Positions 10,939-24,093 of a stretch of DNA of 64,000 nucleotides are shown piece after piece. The position numbers were made by a program, and so were the translations under genes. Source of the DNA: Pseudoneurospora amorphoporcata. Its lineage: Eukaryota > Ascomycota > Sordariomycetes > Sordariales > Sordariaceae. The stretch covers positions 177,653 to 241,652 of the forward strand of contig MU859092.1 in assembly GCA_033297205.1 (NCBI GenBank). The letters are read 5' to 3'. The notes below the pieces were generated by a model. It was not told the DNA's origin. It saw only the letters and a list, made by a program, of their open reading frames with translations, and searched no databases. The first letter of the stretch is position 1. Each line of letters starts with the position of its first letter.

Positions 10939-12137
10939 ATGGTGCATAATGCGTGGGTTTCTTGTTGTTTTTGGTTTAGGCTTTATATATATCCCCGGCA
11001 ATGAGATTTTCTTTTCGTTTCCAGTCTCTCTGATTTCCAAAAAAAAAAAAAATCAGAAAAAAAAAAAAATCATTTGGGCGGCGTCAAGGGTCTTTGTTCA
11101 TACACTACCTTGGAGAGGAGACAACAGCCCAAGATGGAATATTGATATGGCTTGTGCATTTTCCGTCATGTTCGGGACCGGAAAGGCCCGAGGTTATTGG
11201 CCAGCTGGCACCTTGCCTCAATGAGACGGCAGCATCACAATGCATCACCACCTCCTCCATTCCCGCATCCGCATCGACTTAGATGCGGCTTGGACAGTTC
11301 CCAAGCCCTTCACACGGATCAAGATGAGGGTTGTTCGTTTCCTCTAGCCCAGGGCAGACGTACCCGAAGGACTGCCGGCGTCGTCTGGGCCTGCTGCCCC
11401 GCGCTAACGTGTGCTTCTCGGAAGGTATGGGCCACTGAGAGCCAAAGACTAGCGTCTCGGCTACAACCTCAATTCCACCTCAACACCGTGCAGCAGGCGG
11501 GGACAACACATTCGATATCCGTGGACCACCTGAGGCAGGTATGGCAGGCACCACTGGTCTAGAGGAAGAAGCTATTTCCTGCAAATCGAATCACTTTTTC
11601 CAGGCTTACGTTTACTGTCTCCTCCAGTCCTCTTCCGTCTCTTTTCCTCCTCTTCCTATTGGATCCAACCATCATCAATTCGAGGTTTGCCTTTCGTTGT
11701 TGTCTTCCACCTCCCAACGTCTTTTTTTCCGTCTCTTGCTGCATGTGTTGGGTTCGTTGGCTTGCTGTCTTACCATCATTAGAGCCTGAACATTTTCGAA
11801 CCACCTCGTTTTACTCCATCGGTCAGCATCCGTTCAGGCCCCATAGGCCTATTCCTCGCCCTGTGTGAGGCGAGGCAACATCAGCAATGCGTCGACATTA
11901 CATAGCATGCTGAAGGCGGTTATGTCTAAAAGAAACACCATCCAACAACCACACCGAAACCATATATACATGTGTAGGGGAAGCAGGCTTTTCTACCACG
12001 TACCCTTTTGGATCTCCCATCCTTTTCACGCTTTTCCGGCGGGCTACGCTAGGGTCCAGCAACCGCCATAGCGACACCCAACAGCAACAGCCGTCTCTTC
12101 ATCGCGAGATCAACCGTGTTTCCTCCTGCAGATCAAA
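10939..12137. other. Intergenic, leader of the ABC transporter
   Basis: Two A-tracts of about 13 bases separated by a short TCAG-containing spacer lie at about 11041..11070, just downstream of the surface-protein stop. The rest is C/T-rich and probably holds the promoter and 5' UTR of the transporter gene. No gene is seen. Confidence 0.5.
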
Positions 12138-15100
12138 ATGGCAGACATCGCAGGATACGGCTTAGCCGGTCTCTGGCCCTGCTACAGCTGTTGCCAGGAT
12201 TTTTGGGTATGTGTCTGCAAAGATTTCATCTTCTTCCTGCTCTGGTTTCCATATCCTTCGGGCAAAGACACGCGGATACCGTATCCGGGCCGTGCCTGCT
12301 TACGCGGCGCCTTCGGGTGACATCCGAGGCTGTTTCGCAAACACATCGCTAACACACATCTACAGATACCTTCTCTCGCCCACTTTGGACCGCACTGTCT
12401 TGGAATCGTTGGCCACATTCCCGTTTGGATCTCGCTTTTGGTTTTCGTGCTTCACTATGCACTGATCTGGTTCGATCGATGGCGCCCCATCTGGCTACGT
12501 AACTTCACTGCCGGAACAGACGAAGCTAGGTTTCAAGGTCCGGATCAAGAAGCCACCGCCAATAATGACGAAAGCTTCGAAGATACTCCGTTACTGTCGC
12601 GGAACCGACCCATCATAATTTCTCGCAAGAAGATATGGACACGCTGGAATCTGTGTCTGCTCATTCTCAATCTCACCGGTGCCGCCATCAGCATATTTGG
12701 TGCCGCCATGGCGCATCAAAACCCCACTGAAATCCAGCTACATCTCACACCTCTCATCCCCAACGTAAGATGCGACTCCTTGGTGACACACTTGGGCCAT
12801 TCCTGGACCCCGTACTGATTTCCGACGCAGATACTATCGGCATTACTCACTCTCGTCGATCGTCCCAGAACTGTTCGAAGATCGCTCTTTATCATTGCCG
12901 CCACGCTTTTCTTCGTTCAACTCACAGTTACCACGCTTGCCCCAGGCGCCATCGGAACGACAGGGAAGTGCCTTGCAACCTGGGCCGGAGGTGGTTGTGT
13001 AACTCTAGCATCCATCATCGTCATGCTCAACATGCCACTGCGAGATCCGCTGTTGAGTAGCTCCAAAATTGGAAAGCCTTTCGCCAAGCCGGATTCCAGT
13101 GTACGAAGCCCTGAAGACATAGTCACTCTTTGGCAGTGGATGTCTGTGTCCTGGATGGGACCCCTGATATCTACTGCCTGCAAGAGGCAGTTACACGATA
13201 AAGACGTGTGGCTTCTGGCATCCGACTTCCAGCACCAGCAACTGCATCTCCTTTTTCGGGAATTGACTGGCACTGTACTTGTCAGGTTGCTCAAGGCGAA
13301 TGGTCTTGATCTCATCCTAACAACATGCCTCGCAACACTCGAGACTTTGGCTGAGTTGTCAGAGCCCATTCTACTCAAGCAGCTGCTCAATGCACTCATG
13401 TCAGACACTGCCACCATGCGGCCAGCCTTCATCTATACCAGCCTCATTCTCATCGCAAGACTTGTCAAAGCTCAATCTGGTGTCTTCAAAATTTGGTATG
13501 AACGACGCAACTACGAGCGATCGCGCGGCGAAATGATCACCATGATTCATGACAAGACATTGCGCCGGAAGGCCTTCACTATCGCGACGGAAGTGTCCAC
13601 GCCAAGCTCACAAGCTCCCACGTTGCTAGGGCAAGAAGATGATTCCCTGGATGATATTAACAGCAAGGATGTTGGACCTTCTCGACTCTGCGGTCTCAAG
13701 TCTTGGGCCAAGGGGATGTATCAGGGCTCAAAACAAAAACCTGTGGCCTCACCTCAAAGAGGAAAGGAGGCGCCTGCATCAACTGGAAAAATCCTCAACC
13801 TCCTTCGCGGTGACGTGTATGAGGTGGCCCAAAGATTCTGGGAGGCATCAACACTCATCACAAAGCCACTCAGTGTCCTTGTTTCCATTGTTCTTCTGTG
13901 GAAGATCTTGGGGTCTGCCTCATTGTCCGGCATCCTTGTCATCGCCTTCGGCATGGTTGTGAACTATTTCATGATGGGCTTGCTAGAAAGGGTAGAGCAA
14001 GAGCGCCGTGGTACTACCGACGTCAAGCTCGAGCGCACCAGTCAGTTTGTGGAATCACTCCGTCATCTTCGCTGGTACGATTGGCAGGACCGATGGCTTG
14101 GGAAAATTATGGAAACTCGACAGAAAGAGTTGTTCCAACGAATCAAAAGCAATGTTGTCAGCAGAGGCATGAACATCATCAACAACACTACCTCGTACAT
14201 GTTTCCCGTTGTTGGATTCGCGGCATATACACTTATTCTGCGCAAGCCTCTGACAGTCGACATTGCCTTCCCTGCCCTTGGTCTATTTACCATGTTGCAG
14301 AACAACCTCCGCGAACTGCCTCCCCTCTACACAGCTCTAATCAACGCCAGAGTTGCCATGCGTCGCATCGAAGATTTTATGCTGGAGCCGGACAAGGACG
14401 ACAACGAAGATGACAAACCAGCCGCCGCCGCCCTCCTACCGGGCAATCTGGAAATCTCTGTCCGGAATGCATCTTTCTCGTGGCCAGGCTCTGACACAAC
14501 TGTGTTAAACAACGTCTCGTTTGTTTGTGAGCCAGGTTTAACCTTGGTCTGTGGTAAGGTTGGCATTGGCAAGACGGCATTACTGCAGGCTATCTTGGGA
14601 GAGCTTGACCAGCATTGTGGCGAGAAGAGTGTTCCTGCAGAGATGATCGGATACTGTGCTCAAATGCCGTGGCTCGAGAGCATGAGTATCCGTGACAACA
14701 TCTTATTCAGTACCCCTTTTGACGAGACGCGGTACTGGCAGGTCCTCAGGGCATGTTGCCTTGTGGAAGACCTCAGAAAGTTCAAAGGAGGAGATAGATC
14801 ACTTATTGGGGAAAACGGCCTTGGATTGTCGGGGGGGCAACGAGCTCGTGTGGCTCTGGCCCGGGCTGTTTATAGCAGGAGTCGGATCCTACTTCTCGAT
14901 GACCCTATCGCCGCCCTTGATCATCAAACCGCCGAAACCATCTCGCGCAACCTCTTTGCCGACATGAATTCGCCACTGACAGCGGGTCGGTTGATCGTAC
15001 TGGTCACTCACCGCGTGGATATTGTTAAGCAACATGCCTATCAAGTTCTGGATATCGTCTCTGGTGGACAAGTTAAGACTTTTGACAGAAGGGAGATTGC

Positions 15101-17009
15101 GGAACATGAGAAGGAACTGGAAGCACAGGCCGCTACAGCACCACAGAGCTCACCAAGCGCCGAATCTTCTACCAGCCAAAATCCCGAGGCTTCCTCGTCT
15201 GACGAAGAAGAGATGGCAGCGGTGGTTGGCAAGTTTATCCAGGAAGAACACAGAGTGCATGGCGGTGTTATGGTCACTGTATACTGGCAATATGTCAAGG
15301 CTGGCAAGCTCTCCTGGTGGGTCACCATGGTTATCCTCTGTTTACTTATACGGTTGACCAACCTCGGCTATAACTGGTTCTTGAAAGAATGGGGTGAACA
15401 ATACCGGAAGTCAACCGAGCTCGAATATGGGCTACACACTGTGATCTCCCAACCCGGATTCAAAACCGACGGCCCCATTGAGCCTGGCCGACAGCTTCCT
15501 CCGCCTGAAGAGAATGTACGACCTTGGCTTATCTGTCTAGCCATCATCGCGTTGGTCCAGATCATGTTCGAAGCTCTATCCGATGTTGCCCTCATTGCCA
15601 TTATCTACAATGCTGGAAAATACCTCTTCACCAAGGCTATGCGCTGTGTCACGAATGCCACATTCCGCTTCTACGATGTGACACCTGTTGGCCGGCTCAT
15701 GAATCGTCTTACCTCGGACATTGGCACAATTGACGGGCAAATTGCGGTCCAGGTCTTACTCCTAGCGTTCCATTCTCTGGGTTGGATGACCTCGATGCTC
15801 GTGATAGCGACAGCAACACCGATCTTCATTGTGCTCAGCGTTGGCATGACCGCCTTGTTCGTCTTTATGTATAATCGGTACCTGCCAGCATCCCAGGACT
15901 TGCGTCGTCTGGAAATGGTCTCCCTGTCGCCGCTTTTGTCAAACTTCGGCACGCTTCTCGAAGGCTTGACCACGGTACGTGCCTTCCGCGCAGAACCACA
16001 TTTCCAGAATCGCATCATCGCCACAACCGATGATTTCCAGAAGATGGACCACATTTACTGGTCACTGCAGGCCTGGTTACAATACCGCTTTGATCTTGTA
16101 TCAAGCTTCTCAGTCTTTGCCCTGACCCTGACAGCCATTTCCCACGGGTTATCCGGCGGCATGGTCGGCTTCGTACTAGCTGCCGCTGCCAACTTTGTGG
16201 ATAGCACGCATCAAGTCTGCCGTCGTTATGGAGACATGCAAATGCAATTCGTTAGCGTCGAGCGCATCATCGAGCTTCTCGGTCTCGAGCAGGAGCAAGA
16301 AAACACCGACAACCCACCTCCACCTGGTTGGCCTTCTTATACCGATGACATTGTCTTTGACAAGGTGACATTGCGCTACGCACCAGAGTTCGACCCGGTT
16401 CTGACGGACGTGAGCTTGGTCATTCCCGGCGGCTCGACTGTGGCGGTGACAGGTAGGACTGGCTCTGGCAAGAGTACGCTGGCATATGCCCTCCTCAGCA
16501 CGATCCAGCCTGATGCGGGTACAGGCGGCCAGATCCGCATAGGTTCCGTCGACATCGCCAAAGTGGACAAACACATACTGCGTCGGCACATAACCTTTGT
16601 AGCGCAGGATCCGGTCCTTTTTGCTGGTACGCTAAGGGATAATCTCGACCCCTTGGACGAGCACAGTGAGGACGAGCGGGCCAAGGTTCTAAAGACAGTC
16701 CTGGACAACGGCTTCACACTTGACACCAGAGTCGACGGCGGAGGCAAGAATCTCAGCCAGGGTCAGCGCCAGCTGGTGGGACTAGGCAGGGCAATTCTAC
16801 GAAGGAGTGCCATTGTGATTATGGACGAGGCGACGGCGTCGATTGATATGGAGACGGCAGCGTATATTCACCAGCTGCTGAGGAGAGAGTTGAGGTATAG
16901 CACCGTAATTACTATTGCGCACAAAGTGGAAGCGGTTAAGGATGCGGACTTTGAGATTGTGCTAGATAAAGGGAGAGTGGTAAAATCTGGGAGGCGGGGT
17001 GACGTGTGA
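12138..17009 (+). CDS. ABCC/MRP-type ABC transporter (1548 aa)
   Basis: Exons 12138..12206, 12366..12764 and 12831..17009 join in phase 0 with GTATGT/ACAG and GTAAGA/GCAG introns. The N-terminal 200 residues hold extra membrane helices (a TMD0-like region), followed by two TMD-NBD halves. NBD1: Walker A GKVGIGKT near residue 730, signature LSGGQ near 821, Walker B ILLLDDP near 841. NBD2: Walker A GRTGSGKST near 1363, signature LSQGQ near 1463, Walker B IVIMDEA near 1482. NBD1 has Asp where NBD2 has the catalytic Glu, the asymmetry typical of the MRP family. Such proteins export organic anions, conjugates or drugs at the plasma membrane or vacuole. An acidic, Ser-rich linker joins the halves. 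The substrate is unknown, and no biosynthetic genes lie nearby to suggest one. Confidence 0.95.
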
Positions 17010-17648
17010 GGAAATATCGGGTATGGCTTAAAAGAGTCAGCGGTTGTTTTTGCAGATTAGAGCCACTGTGATGAGCGTATATCAGAAAGGAGCATGAGCT
17101 TATGTGCAAAAGTTATGAGTTGTATCACATCAAAGTCGTTAGATATTAGAATCAACAAAACATTGGACCCCAAAATATACAGCCATATGAGCGATTGGTG
17201 GGACGAGCGAGACGAATCAACTCTTATAGAACCGGTTACGAAAGATGCCTGTTCAAGTCAGAGTGGTTTTCGCCGATGCTCAGCTTCTGTGCAACCGTAT
17301 GGATCGTAATTCTCGGTGCCGATTGACTATTTTATTCCCGCACCTCGCTGTCCAGTTACGCCATGGGCCTATATCAATGGAATCCTTCCAGAAATCCCAG
17401 AGAAGTCGACCCGTCCACTTTCGACTTCTTTGACCCTTTGTCATGTTGTGTTATGTGATCTGATGTGATTTGATGCTAGATAAGCCAAGTTATGTCCATC
17501 AAATCAAATCCTATCTTTTATATAGGTAATATCCATCCAAAATCTTGAAAAAAAAAAAAAAAAAAATGAAAAAAAAATCATCCTCCACCCTGTATGTCCC
17601 ATCATAAGTCTCGCAAGTCCGTAAAATTGGTGACAACTCTCCCCCCTT
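17010..17648. other. Convergent intergenic region
   Basis: This is the 3' side of both the transporter and the GPI-anchored gene. It holds a long A tract at about 17549..17568 followed by a second A run. No gene is seen. Confidence 0.6.
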
Positions 17649-19683
17649 TTAGAGAAGAGCAAAAACCAAACCGGCTACACCCAACAACCCGTTCCTGGCC
17701 ACAGCACCATTGGCACCACCCACCACAGGCGGGGGCGGGATGGCGCTGGAGCTGGGGACAACGACGACATCGCTGGAGCTAGGGACGACAGCGACACCCG
17801 AGGTGGTGAAGGTGGCGGAAGCAGAGACAGTGACGGCGGGAGCGGAAGAAACAGGAGCCGGGACAACAGGAGCGGCACTGCTGATAACAGCGCTGGAGCT
17901 GGGGGCAGGAGGGACGGAAACGTGGCCGGTGGCTGAAGCAGTGACGCTGTTGACGGGGATAGAGCTGGCGCTGCTGGAAACAGCAGGAGGAGGAACGACG
18001 ACGAGGGTCGAGCCGGTGGTGGTGGAAGTAGCCGAGGAGGTAACGATGGGGATGGTAACAGGGACCGAAGAAGTGACGGTGCCGATGGTGACGGGGACCG
18101 AGGAGGAAGTAGTAGGCTCAACAGGACAAACGGTGGTGCCAATGGTGATGGTCTCGGTGGTGACGACGGTCGAGTGAGCAGGGCAGTTGGTGACGGTGAT
18201 GGGGCACTTGGTGATGGTGTGGGTGGTGGTGGTGAGGATGGTGCTGGTTGTCCACTCAATCTCCGAAGAAGACTCGACAGGAGCCGCGGAGGTGACGGTG
18301 ACGTGGGTGACGGGGACCGAGGAGGTAACGGTGGGGATGGTAACAGGGACCGAGGAGATGACGGGGCCCGAGGTGACTGGGACCGAAGAGGAGGTAGGCT
18401 CAACAGGGCAGACGGTGGTGCCGATGATGATGGTCTCCGTGGTCACGGTGGTGGAGTGAGCAGGGCAGTCAGTCACGGTGACGGGGCACTGGGTGATGGT
18501 GCGGGTGGTGGTAGTCACAATGGTGCTAGTGGTCCACTCGGTGGTGTCGGACTCCTGGGCGGAAGTGGTGGAGGAGACGGGGGCCGCGGAGGTGATGGTG
18601 ACGGGCACAGACGAGGGAACGACCACAACCGAAGAAGAGGGAACGACCTCAACGGACGAGGAGGGGACGACCACGACCGAAGAAGTCTCGGGCTCATCAT
18701 CGTCGCAACCGTCATCAGTGGTCGAAGAAGAGACAACAGGGGCCGAGGTGCTGATGGCCGAGCTCGAGGGGGGAACGGTGATGGTCGCGGAAGTGGACAC
18801 ATCGGAAGAAGAGGGCGGGAGAGTCATATCCGAAGAAGTCTCGGGCTCATCATTGCAATCCTCGTCGGTGGTCGAAGACTCGGGAGCAGCAGAGCTAACC
18901 GCGGAGCTGGAGCTGGGAGGGACGGTAATGGTGGCGGAAGACGAGGGAGGGACGGTAATGTCCGAAGAAGTCTCAGGCTCATCATCGCAGTCCTCGTCGG
19001 TGGTGCTGGAAGCAGCAGGCTCCGAGGTGCTAACCGCCGAGGACGAAGGCGGCAGGGTGATGGTAGGGGCGGAGGTGACCTGAGAAGAGGGAGGAACGCT
19101 GACGGTCGCCGAGGACGAGGGCGGCACAGCAACGTCCGAAGAAGTCTCGGACTCATCCTCACAATCCGAATCATCATCCGTAGTCGTAGACGAAGCGGGC
19201 GGGGCGCTCGTCACGGTCGAAGAAGGCGGCTGGGTGATGGCGGGCTCAGAGTTCGTGGGCGCAACCGAGCTAGTCGGCTCCTCATCGTCACAGTCCGATT
19301 CATCGCCATCGTCCGTGGTCGTCGTCGTCACAGGAGGAGCACTGGTCTTGATGGTAGGCGCCTCGGTCGTGTAAGTAGCGGTATAGGTGACGCAGGAGCA
19401 GGCAGAGCTGACAGCCGTGGGATCGTTGCCGCAGTTCCCAAGGTCATCCGGGATATCCTTAATGCTTCCATCCAAAAACCCGGGGCAGAATCCCTTAGCC
19501 TGAGCGTAGAACCGCTCATCCGTCATCTCATTGTAGCAGTTAGCGGGTTCCTGATATTCCGTGTTAGTAGATAGTCTTGGCGTGAGTGTTATGGAGGAGT
19601 GTATCACTTACACAGTCGGGATACTTCCATGCCTGGGTCAGGCCGAGGGACAGGGCCCCCAAAGCAAGAGTAGCGGCACGCAT
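17649..19683 (-). CDS. Ser/Thr-rich GPI-anchored cell-wall protein with acidic Cys-bearing repeats (657 aa)
   Basis: Exon 1, 19683..19612, encodes a signal peptide (MRAATLALGALSLGLTQA); an intron GTAAGT/TCAG follows, then exon 2, 19550..17649. A head with six cysteines spans residues 23-85. Five imperfect acidic blocks follow, of the type TTDEDCDDEPETSSD, each with one Cys and separated by PPSSS-rich linkers. Next come two copies of a module containing TITxCPxTVTxCPAHST and TVCPVEPT, a pattern common in fungal wall proteins. The last 23 residues (GGANGAVARNG then LLGVAGLVFALL) form a GPI-anchor signal. It is expected to be heavily O-mannosylated and covalently attached to the wall or outer membrane. 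Role in adhesion or wall structure is inferred from architecture only. Exact repeat number may vary between strains. Confidence 0.85.
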
Positions 19684-22600
19684 TGTGTGTCCTTGCGATG
19701 TCCTTGGTTGCTGTTATGATAAAGAAACGACCGACTCCTTGAGCAACACAGTACATTCACCAACAACGAGAGTGTATGGTGATGCTGGTTTTGTCAAGTC
19801 CTTCCCGTATCTTGCAGACAAACGAGCGACTGCGGGTGGTATTAGATATTACAAAGGGACGGACTATTTCCCTTGTTGCAGCGAGGACCGGAGAGGAGGA
19901 GGCTCTGATGGCCCCGAACGGGACCGCACATGCTTTATAAAAGAAAGAAACGAAAAAAGACGGAAATATCTTAACCGTATGATCGATAGCCTCTGGGGCG
20001 AGCCTCGGCCCTGGGAGCTGGAAAAAGGCTGAGGTGCCATTCCCAAAGCGGGCAGCAGCCGGGCAATACGAGATCTAAGCAATGTTGGGCATCCGGTGGC
20101 ACCCTACTTCTACACAGGTGGTGAGGTAGCATTCTGGGGTGCTGAGCTGAGAGGGCATCAGGGTAGGTTTATCAAGACCAGATAAACTTGGGAGCTAGGT
20201 ACTGCAACCTTTCCACCTGCCATCCCAAGCCATGGTGTAGCCGTTATGGGCCCGTCCATCGGCCAGTCCTTTGACCCAATGCCTATCGTGAGCATCGGTT
20301 AAGCGGCCAGATGCCCGCTCTCCACGCTAGAGAGGGGGCGTGGCTCGAGCTTGGGAGCTTGGGACCGATGGTGTGTGGTTCAGACGGTTGATTTTTGTGG
20401 AGTTTTTCCGGTGACGCTGACTCCTGTCTGCCAAGTGTAGCCGCCCGCAAAGGCCGCCTGAGCTCTCGGTTGCTGTTAGGTATTAATCCTCCTTCCCTTT
20501 TGACGATAGGTTTTCTGACCCATTAGGTTGATAATGATGTGTGGGGAAGGTGATGATGTTCGGTGATGATGACGAAGAGGGTCACAATGGTGTTGTTTTC
20601 AACCTCTCGTGTCTTGCAGAATGCTCGACTAAGCGAACGAATCTCGGTGCGATGCACATAATACGAGTTACACAGGTCATAGTAGTGTACCTGCCTTACA
20701 CCGTTCCTAGGGGGAAAGCGATTTGCATCCCTACCTTATGTCGTGAGCTGTCACTGTCAGAGACGCATCTTGAATGGCTGTCAGCGCACAAAAGCCAAGA
20801 CAACACGCCATGCAGCGTCGAGTCAGAGTCCAAGTCGATGGGTTATTAACCACGAGGCCCGAACAAACAAAAAGCTGGAGAAACAAGCGATTGGATATCG
20901 AAAAAGCGAAAACGCCTTGTGTTCGATCCTTCCCCTCCAGCTTGCCAAGGGTTCCCAAGGGCTCTCACCTCGCTCGCTTTCTTGTCCGGCCCGGTTGGCT
21001 TTGACCCGTTGACCACCTTTCGCTCCGACGTGAACGTTTGACTGGTCGGAATGTCGGTGCCGATGCAGTTGGCTCGGCTTGGCTTCTTCGCTTCCAATCC
21101 TGTTGAGCCTGGCTTGCACGCGTGGTGCCCTCGTCATCAGTTCTTCACTCCCTTTTCTGACCCTCCACATCCTTCCTGGGCCGGCAAAAACGATTGTTGC
21201 CGACCACCCGGAGTCCCGGGGAGCACAGAGCGCACAAGAAAAACAGTTCCTCTTCTTCTTCCCCGTCGGCACAAGACTCCCTTCTTCTTGCCCGTATTAC
21301 CAAGCTGACTCTGCCTTGGAATCTCTCCATGTTGGTAGCCTTAAAATGCTTTTAGATCCACTTCCAAAGTCTTTGCCTGGCATCATTATTCCTCGATCTA
21401 TATTTGAAGAAACGGATATTTCTCTTTTTGAGGGGTTGATGCGCGAGAATGGCTGCGACGTTGTCGCAACTTTTCGGCCTTACCACGGTAGGGCTGGCGC
21501 TCACGGAGAATGCGGCACGCACCTTGCAAATAACAGTGCTGTAATATCGAAGCTGCCGGAAATGGAACGGGAACCACATCGATTGTTTTCAACGGCAGCC
21601 GGTAGAGATTCGCCGTGGTCAGCATATATACGAGCAAACACCCATCACATACATGTAGTTCTAGTGGCTAGGTGAGCCATGGTCTTTGCATCGCGGCACA
21701 ATCAAACTGTTGGGTTCCGGCGTTAGTGACAGTGAGTAAACTCTAACTGCGAGGTGGTCCATGAGAGCCTCTCTTTGGTGGGAATTGTTTCTTGACTTAC
21801 CTTACCTACCTACATGTTGCAATGTGGAATCGTGATCGTACTTGGTCATTCGCAGGTGGATGGATATTTGGATCACTCCACGCGCTAAAGAGAAGGAATA
21901 CGAGGGTAACGAGTATATGTGCGGGGAAGGTTTCAGGTCTTGAATCGTATTCAAAAATCGAAGAAGAAAAGAAAACGAAGTAAAAGTTCGACGTAGGAAT
22001 ACGAAGGAGGGCCGAAGTGGCGCTGCCCGTTGGCGCAAGCTGATCAGCCATCATCAGGCTGCCCGCATTGAATTTTCCCCATGATAGGAGCTTTTCATAA
22101 CGGTTAAGAAAACACCACTAAGACTTTGATTTGGATTCCAGGTTCAAACCGCAAGAACCGAGTTTAGTACGCACTAGGCAAAGAGTGCGAGACATGAAAT
22201 CTGCAGTCTCCCGTAGATGCTTGGCCTCTGCCGAGACGACGTCCGGCACTTCATCAACACCAGTACAATTTGAACAGTATAAACAACCCAAAGACCGAGA
22301 CAAAGACAGGTCGGTCGATTTGCAGGGAATTGCAATCGGGGATGCCCTTTGGCTTCTTGGGATGAATTGAAGTTAATCAAACAAACGTGACCACCCGCAC
22401 TTGCCGGTCGGCTTGTTGGGACATGGGGCCGTTCTTTGCTGAAATTCGGTGACCATCACCTCCAAGTCGGCACAACAATGCCGCACTTGGTCTTCCGTGA
22501 AAGCTATGGACTTACCTGTGCCATAACTTTTCTGTGCCTGAGAATCTTGAAGTGCTGGACTGGTCGTTAGCACTCGCTTGCGCGCCCTACGAAGCCTTCT

Positions 22601-22919
22601 TGATGCCATCTTGTGACGAAGGGAAGCAGGCACAAATATTCTGTAGGAACGCTGTCAGCTGCAATCTTAAAGCATACTTGCCATATGAAGGCCTTCGCAA
22701 AACCGAAATCGCGTATAATTCAAACTGTTGATCAACGTTGGCGTGAGTATTTCACGAGTGTCTAACCGGGGTCATCTCATGGGGCATGTTAGTTGGCAGG
22801 ACACTGAGGAAGGGAACACAAAACTAAAAGCCATCTCCCAAACCTGAGAGCCAATATAGTCCAGCACGCCAGCAATCTTCAACATATGAATGCGAGTCAT
22901 GGACAACGGATCGCCTACC
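19684..22919. other. Gene-poor stretch, no convincing gene
   Basis: About 3.2 kb with only short open frames in all six frames. The first 120 bases are the leader of the GPI-anchored gene. ACCTACC-type repeats occur near 21795..21813. A 78-codon frame (ATG 22609, stop 22373, minus) lies just past the decayed RING gene but has no recognisable motif. Confidence 0.5.
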
Positions 22920-24093
22920 TTGTCGATCCTTCATATCATAGATGGCACAAAAGGTTCCGCCATGGAGAGACGGTGGCAAAGCTAAAAGCGTAAATGGATC
23001 TAAACCGTCAACCTGCCTGCAGTTATGTTACCAAGCTCAACATCATTTCATCTTGAAGGAATATCAAGCTGTACTTACCTCTACCAACCTACCATACTCC
23101 CTCCGAAGCTCTCGCGATGAACGACGTGTCTTCCCAAATCCAGTCAAACAAGAAACCTACCGTCTCCCTCCCCAGCCTCCACTTATACGGCTCTCCACAC
23201 TTTTGGCAATGAAGCACAGTTCTGCAGAGCGGGCACGTCACCGTTCCAAGACCATATTCTTCGTCGTCGCCGTCTTCACCCTCGCTGATTGCGGTTGCGC
23301 CTCGGGTAAGGCAGCCAATATGCCACTTCTCGTAGCATATAGCGGCGATGATATGTGACCACAAGGTTGGACGATACATGTCTTTTCCGTGTGTCTGTCT
23401 CCACGACGGCTGCTGAAGCCGGCGTAGTAGAGTTCCTCTTGACAGATGCAGCACTTGAGTCTGGGAGCGTCGGCGAGCGTTTTCTCTTTAGTGATGTAGT
23501 CCGAAGCAACTGGACGATGTCGCTAGTCGGACCAGCAGGTGGTGTCACTAGCAGCGTTATTGTCGTTGACAGCAGAATCGTCCTCAATAGCAACAATTGG
23601 AGAAGGAATCAACCCTTCATGTTGTTGTCGAAGAAGGCCCCTAGGCCGCAGTGTCCCCGCCGGGCAAGACTTCTACAGACCGTTGTCTATGCCAACAACC
23701 AAGATTATCAGAGTACTTGTCTCCCAGCTTGATCATCCAGTAAGCGACGCGGTTATCGACCTCTGCGTCGTATCATCGATCCAGGAGAGCCGGCGGTCGG
23801 CTGTCAGGGGGTGCATTTAGACTATGAAGTCTCGATGATGTTAGACATGCCGAATTTGACTTCGATTAGCTCGCCTAGGGCTCGAGGGTTCAGCCAGGTG
23901 GGTGAGGCGAGGAAACTTGGGTCCTTTAGAAACGAGTCCAAGGCTTCAGCGTGTCTCGTCTTCGAGTTTGACGTACCTACCTTTTGCCTACGACTAGGCT
24001 AGTGTCTGGGTACCAGTGTGTGTCGAAGTCTGGAGCGCGGTTGGAAGGCCTGAGGTCGATGAAGAGCATGTTATCTAGAAGGTTGACGGGCAT
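22920..24093 (-). pseudogene. Decayed RING-finger protein gene
   Basis: From ATG 24093, coding-like sequence continues in alternating frames with several breaks. The first frame ends at a TAG beside a GGTA tandem duplication near 23965; the peptide resumes in another frame (YVKLEDETR), shifts again, and meets a stop after IIETS near 23823. A later segment (EVDNRVAYWMIKLGDKYSDN) is in a further frame. The RING core is recognisable: CCICQEEL near 23445 and QPCGH near 23360, then, in a different frame, AICYEKWHIGCL and CPLC near 23230, followed by CQKCGEPYKW. An apparent extra AT dinucleotide near 23353 separates CGH from the next ligand. A spliced tail exon seems to end near 22920. At least four frame breaks mean no intact E3-ligase-type protein can be made from this copy. 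Confidence 0.65.

Noticed and set aside
18174..19574. 466-codon plus-strand open frame
   Set aside because: It is the antisense shadow of the repetitive GPI-anchored gene; Ser/Thr/Pro codons on one strand give Gly/Arg-rich frames on the other. The minus frame has a signal peptide, intron and GPI signal.
9832..19683. Secondary-metabolite or resistance cluster around the ABC transporter
   Set aside because: The flanking genes encode surface and wall proteins; no synthase, P450, methyltransferase or regulator is present.
21079..21675. 198-codon plus-strand open frame
   Set aside because: Composition changes along its length, with no domain or membrane pattern; overlapping frames of similar size exist on both strands, as in random sequence.
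22373..22609. 78-codon minus-strand frame beginning MASRRLRRARKR
   Set aside because: Could be a small gene or a last exon of the RING relic, but no homology or splice connection can be shown.
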